This document shows, one piece after another, positions 59,470 through 64,000 of a stretch of DNA of 64,000 bases. Under the pieces are notes generated by a model that saw only the letters and a list, made by a program, of their open reading frames with translations, did no database searches and had not been told where the DNA came from. This stretch comes from Pyrocephalus nanus (taxonomy: Eukaryota; Chordata; Aves; Passeriformes; Tyrannidae): NCBI GenBank assembly GCA_038380795.1, contig CM076266.1:16404145-16468144 (forward strand). Reading direction: 5' to 3'. Both the position numbers and the translations under genes were made by a program. Within the stretch, counting starts at the first letter, position 1, and each line of letters begins with the position of its first letter.

Positions 59470-60884
59470 GTGAGTATAGCTGGATTTGGTAGAGCTGCCA
59501 ATGCTGTTGTTATCTGTAGGGTTCAGGGAGCTGAATTAGAGCTCAGTCTTCTCTTCAGGAGGAGAAATCTGAAACCCCAAAGAACTTTCCTAATTTGCCT
59601 TTCTTCATTCCTATAGAAACTGTAAGTTCTGAGGAGCATGAACAATATCATAGAGCTGAAAACTGCCTAGGTCACTAGGGACACCTCTTTTGAGGTGACA
59701 GTGGACTATATAAACCTCACGTGTTTTATGTATAACTAGCCCAGTCACATGTTTTGAAAGTTCAATTCAGCTAGCTTTAGTCCCCTTTGAAAGTTTACCA
59801 CTGAGAACAACAGGAACTCAGAGAAGAGGACAATTGTTTCATGGAACAGAGGGTCTACCTTTGCAAAGTTCACATCCCTCTGACACTCTTGCTCCTACTC
59901 TGGCCCTAAGTCAAAGACTGTACAACAAGAACCCACATTGGTGGTAGTTCACATATCATACCTTGTCCTGCTGAAAAAATGCATAACTCTTTCCAAAAGC
60001 CCATAAGCAAATTAAGTCCAGAAGTCCTTTTTTAAGAGCCTAGGAGCTCTTCTTTCTGGAATTTTACCCATTAATCTCAAAGAATCAACGCTTCAGAAGT
60101 GTAAAGGTGAAAGAAAATCTTGAATGCTTTTTTGAACTAGAAAAATTTAATACCACTGAAACCAATAAAGATTCCATTGAACTTATTGATGGTCTAGCCA
60201 TGGACCGGAGGTCACGAGGTGAGAGCTCTCTTCTGTACATTATTTGATCATTTGTTATAATGAGCCTTCCAAGTATTCAGAGGGCTTTCTGCATCTTTTA
60301 CTTGGTATTTTCAGACCTGGCCCAGATGGCTTTTACCTCCATCTGCTTCCTCATCGTGACTTGATCTCAGTTTCTACTTCTCTTTTGTATCTCTCTTACT
60401 CCCTTTTTCTTTCCCTTTCACTCTTCTCCTCATAATTAACCATCTCTGGCTGCTCTCCCTACCCTAATTTCATGAACAGCATGACCTGATCTGTTCTTGG
60501 GTCCCTTTGGGATGTTTCTCTTGCTGCCTTGGCCATTGGTAGGCTTGTCTTGCTGCTGAGCTTCACAGAGGACCACAAGATGATGGCTTCTGTGCAGTCA
60601 AAAATGTCACTTTAGCTGGTAAAGCTGAAGGTTTCAGACTGTTATGGGAAGTGATAAATACAACCTGGGTACAAACAAGCAGAAAAAATTATCTGAGAGG
60701 AAAATAAAAAAAGCTGGTCACCCTAGTCAGCAGCTCTTGAGAAAAGCAAATTTGATTCTAATGTGGCAGAGTCCGCTGTGTACCATGATGGCACTGACAT
60801 CACAAGGACAGGCCACCAAGAAACAAATGCCCTAGAGCATTTCATTCTGCGATAAAACTGGTCATAGACTCATAGAATGAGATT

Positions 60885-60889
<5 letters not shown>

Positions 60890-60939
<50 letters not shown>

Positions 60940-60956
60940 CAGATAGATAGATAGAA
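60890..60956. repeat. (GATA)n microsatellite
   Basis: About sixteen GATA units with one GACA variant near the right end. It is preceded by catagactcatagaatga, which resembles a CR1 terminus, too short to call as an element. Confidence 0.95.
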
Positions 60957-63900
60957 CATTCCTTAATTTTTTTTCATAGTTGCACAATGCACATATTTTT
61001 CATTCTGTTGAAAATTTCAATTGGTGATTTTCCATTTGAGTTCCTGGCCCATAAGGTACCTATTACAAAGTTTTGTGTCTCTGGCACAACCTCCAGCCCC
61101 TGTAGCTTGTTCTTCAAGTGATGTGACAGAGGATTGCCCCAGAGCTGCTCACCTTGATCCATGGATAGGATCAGAGAACCTTCCAGCAGACCTCGCAGAT
61201 GAGGGAGCCCTGACATAGTTCTTACCTGTCTCACTCCTTCCTCTGGATGATTACAGAGGAAATCAGCACCATGGTTTGCCTTGATTCCCTTATGGTTTGG
61301 GTGGCTGGGGGTAGAAAATGTACAGGAGGTCCTCAAGGCTAAGAGAACCAAACAAATCTGTCTGTAAAAGTCATATTTTCAAGCCATCAGAAACAAAAGT
61401 CTGATTACCAAACCCTTTGCCTTGTGTTGTCTGTGTACACTGCACGTGCAGCTGTCCTTGGGCTGTGTCTTTGCACATGTTTATAACCAAAGACTGCCAG
61501 ATTGGGACTGTGACTGTGCCTTGTTCACACAAACCAAACTATCCAGAGTCCCATTTTGATCCTGCACCCTGGAAAAATTATGTGCATACTTGCACTCCCC
61601 TAGGGCAAATGTAGCCCAGTGGAGGAGGGAGGACTTTACCCCCTTACTCCCATCAGCTGTGGCTGGTAGGATGTTTGTCTCAGAGCTAAGTAAGAAAATT
61701 TTGAAGGGAACAACACCATACCTTCCTAAGAGGCTGATACTCAGAACATGTATGGCCAAAGGCTAGAAAAGCTAAAGTTCATTATCATTTCAGGAAGGAT
61801 TTGGGAGTTTGGGGATATGTTGATATTTTTAGCCCTTTTTTTTCTCTTGGAAAAAGCAACGTTTGTAAACAATATGGAAAGTACTGAGATAAATTCAGTA
61901 TTCAAAGTCTTACGTTTGTGAGCTTTTCTTATATGGAATTTGAAATATTAAATGCATTTTTTTGTGGAAGGACTTAAATAAAAAAAAAATAGATGTAAGT
62001 TTATCTGTCTTGAGTATCAAGGGAATTGTTCTGTGATTTTCTGTCCCTTGTATATTCCCTTTGCACCATCATATTCGTCCATGAACTTCCTTAGCTATCA
62101 GAAATGAAAATTGTTAGGAATCCAAGACTCTCGTTTCCTGTCAAACATCTGCATAGAGCTTTGTTCAGCTTCAAAGCTTAAGTCGACTGTATTTTATATC
62201 TGAATTTGTTTCTGAAGCAGCAGCAACAGCAACTAACAGCAATAAAACCCTACAGGAAATAAACTCAGAGTAGAGCATATGTGAGCCAGGTCCTGGTTAG
62301 ATCTATCTTAAAAGCCAGGATAAAAGGCAAAGCCAAGCGGACTTTGCATCAGCAGGTTAAAGCGTGGTTGCCAATTGCTTGTTGGAATTAAAGAATCTTA
62401 GAGAGCTGCTCTGTTCATCCCCCTCACACAGAAACTGCTAGGCTTTAAGTCAGCCAAGGGTCTTATATTTCTAGCTATTTTGGTGCATTCTGAAATTGTT
62501 TCTATTCTTAATACTCTGTAGTCATTAAATTACATCCATCTGTATCCTGTCACTGACTTTTTTTGCAAACTGTTTTTAAAGTGTAGCGCTTGCAGTTCAT
62601 AGATGTTTGGTTATCCGAGAGCTGAATGACAAAACAGCATATAACAGAGCAGAGAGCAACCCATGAGCTCATCTTGTAGCATTTCACAGTTAATATGAAA
62701 TGCAGTCGAAATGTGGAATGGTCTGAACACTGAGGAAAACTGATCATGAAAAGAGTTTAAGGCATAAAGGAAATTAAAGCACAAACTGGCTTTGCTTAAA
62801 TGAACAGCAGTGATTTTTTGACATGTCATTTAACATTTCCCATATGGCTTCAACTAGGCTTGATTTGAAACCTTTCAAAACATTTTCCTTGTGTGCAAAA
62901 TGACCCTTTACAACAAAGGAGAAATTAAAAAACCACCGTAAACCATTTGGCCATTAAAGTAATTTTAATTAAACAATTGAATTGGCCTGTGAGTCTCCCA
63001 GGTGAGGAAGTCTGGGATGCTGCTTCCAAACAGCAGCTGCTGGCAGAGGTATGTTTGCTGCAGGGGAAAGGGAAGAGGTGAGATGAAACTCCCTCCCTCA
63101 GATCTACCCTTTGGACTTCAGAGGAGCTCTCTCAGTTCTGGCCATAAGAATCTCCTGCCTGGTATGTGATATGAAGGTACATATTTTTTTTTAATAACAT
63201 CTGATGTTGAGGCTGTCGAAGTGTTCACAGAGCTAGGGCTGCTATGCAGGAGCATGATTTTCTAGCAGTTTTCTGTGCTTTTGAAAGGGAGGGGTCAGAA
63301 AGGGTATGGAGTGTTTAACAGTCAAAGCCAGACAGTTGCCTTTGAAAATCAGGAGCCTAAATATGTGAAGATCCTAAAGCCTAGCTATTTCCTTTCTTCT
63401 AGACCAAGTTTCCACCAAAAGTTCACACTGCAGAGCAGTGTTATTTGCTGTGTGTCACCATATGGTTCCCTTCAGAGGCAGAAAGTGTGGCAGGGAGATG
63501 TGCACAACACAGACACTGGCTGGCACTTATCAGAAGTAGCTGGTGAGAAGAAAGCAGAAATAAATAAAAAAAGGAGGGAATAGAGCAAGATGAATTTTAA
63601 AACATCAAGCAATTGAGATACTTCTGCAAATCAGTAACAAAAGAAAGAAGAATTTTGTACAAAAAGCTATTTGCAACAAGTAAACAAGTAGCTTGTCCTT
63701 CTCCCTATGTGACCTTTGTCTGCCTTGCAGGAGAACTGCAGCACTAATTAGCCCCTGAAAATCACCCAGCTTTGCTAAGGAGAGGTGCTCCTGAAGGGCA
63801 CAGGAATGTGAAGAGAGGTGTTTTGCTGTAGGCTTGCCACGATCCACCAGTGCTACTCAGGGGAGCTGTGGGCTGTCATTTCAAAGGTCCTCTTTCCACT

Positions 63901-64000
63901 GCTGTGTGCTTGAAGCCAAGGTTTTCTGTTCAAGGAACAAAGGCAGAGCTAAATCCACGGAGGACAGAAACCCAAGGAGGGGGGGAGAGTTGATTTCTAC
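60957..64000. other. Intergenic, no gene recognised
   Basis: No exon chain, CR1 copy or RNA gene recognised. Bases 62881-62995 are AT-rich with clustered homeodomain-like cores (taattttaattaaa, caattg) and could be a conserved regulatory element, which cannot be tested from one sequence. Confidence 0.4.

Noticed and set aside
60097..60218. Exon-like block (acceptor cgcttcag, donor CGAG|gtgaga) with a charged open frame
   Set aside because: Phase 2 in and phase 1 out; it cannot be joined to the block at 59392 without a stop, and no other partner was found.
1..64000. CRISPR arrays, tRNA or rRNA genes, bacterial operons
   Set aside because: No regularly spaced repeats, cloverleaf or rRNA segment was noticed; the window is vertebrate nuclear DNA.

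Overview
The window looks like avian nuclear DNA. It is AT-rich and intron/intergene-dominated, and it is seeded with fragments of CR1 LINEs of the bird type, whose 3' ends finish in the short ATTCTATG-like repeat. It holds no operons, bacterial genes, rRNA or CRISPR. Base composition and repeat content fit a gene-poor macrochromosomal segment. A non-avian sauropsid cannot be fully excluded, because CR1 is shared.

Two protein-coding genes are well supported. (1) On the minus strand at 6599-7543 is an intact 314-residue rhodopsin-like orphan receptor that I recognise as GPR141, with its coding region in one exon whose splice acceptor lies 3 nt before the ATG. (2) On the plus strand, between about 32.2 and 42.1 kb, is an eight-exon gene assembled here by joining exons by phase. 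It starts at a strong-context ATG (32295), runs through exons in matching phase and ends at TAA (41965-41967), with AATAAA 78 nt further on. The 202-residue product has a low-complexity N-terminus, an uninterrupted eight-heptad coiled coil (hydrophobic residues at 59, 66, 73, 80, 87, 94, 101 and 108, spanning three exons) and one C-terminal Cys-rich membrane segment. It resembles the TMCO5 family in layout, but I cannot name it securely. The two genes are divergent, about 25 kb apart. From memory, human GPR141 lies between ELMO1 and NME8; if that order holds, the new gene sits on the ELMO1 side of GPR141. It is the best candidate for something under-described in this window.

Layout: 0-0.8 kb, nothing recognised; 0.8-1.6 kb, CR1 3' end; 1.8-2.4 kb, unexplained, possibly a decayed LTR; 4.45-4.97 kb, a weak minus-strand terminal-exon candidate with a poly(A) signal; 6.0-7.55 kb, GPR141; 7.6-30 kb, intergenic with simple repeats and CR1 copies, including a young CR1 nested in an older opposite-strand CR1 (22.4-24.4 kb); 30-42 kb, the coiled-coil gene with a sense CR1 in intron 1 and an antisense CR1 in intron 3; 42-64 kb, no secure gene, some microsatellites, two near-perfect hairpins, and two isolated exon-like blocks (52.8 and 59.4 kb).

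I see no functional link between the two genes beyond position. All similarity statements are from memory and from reading the sequence; no search was run.
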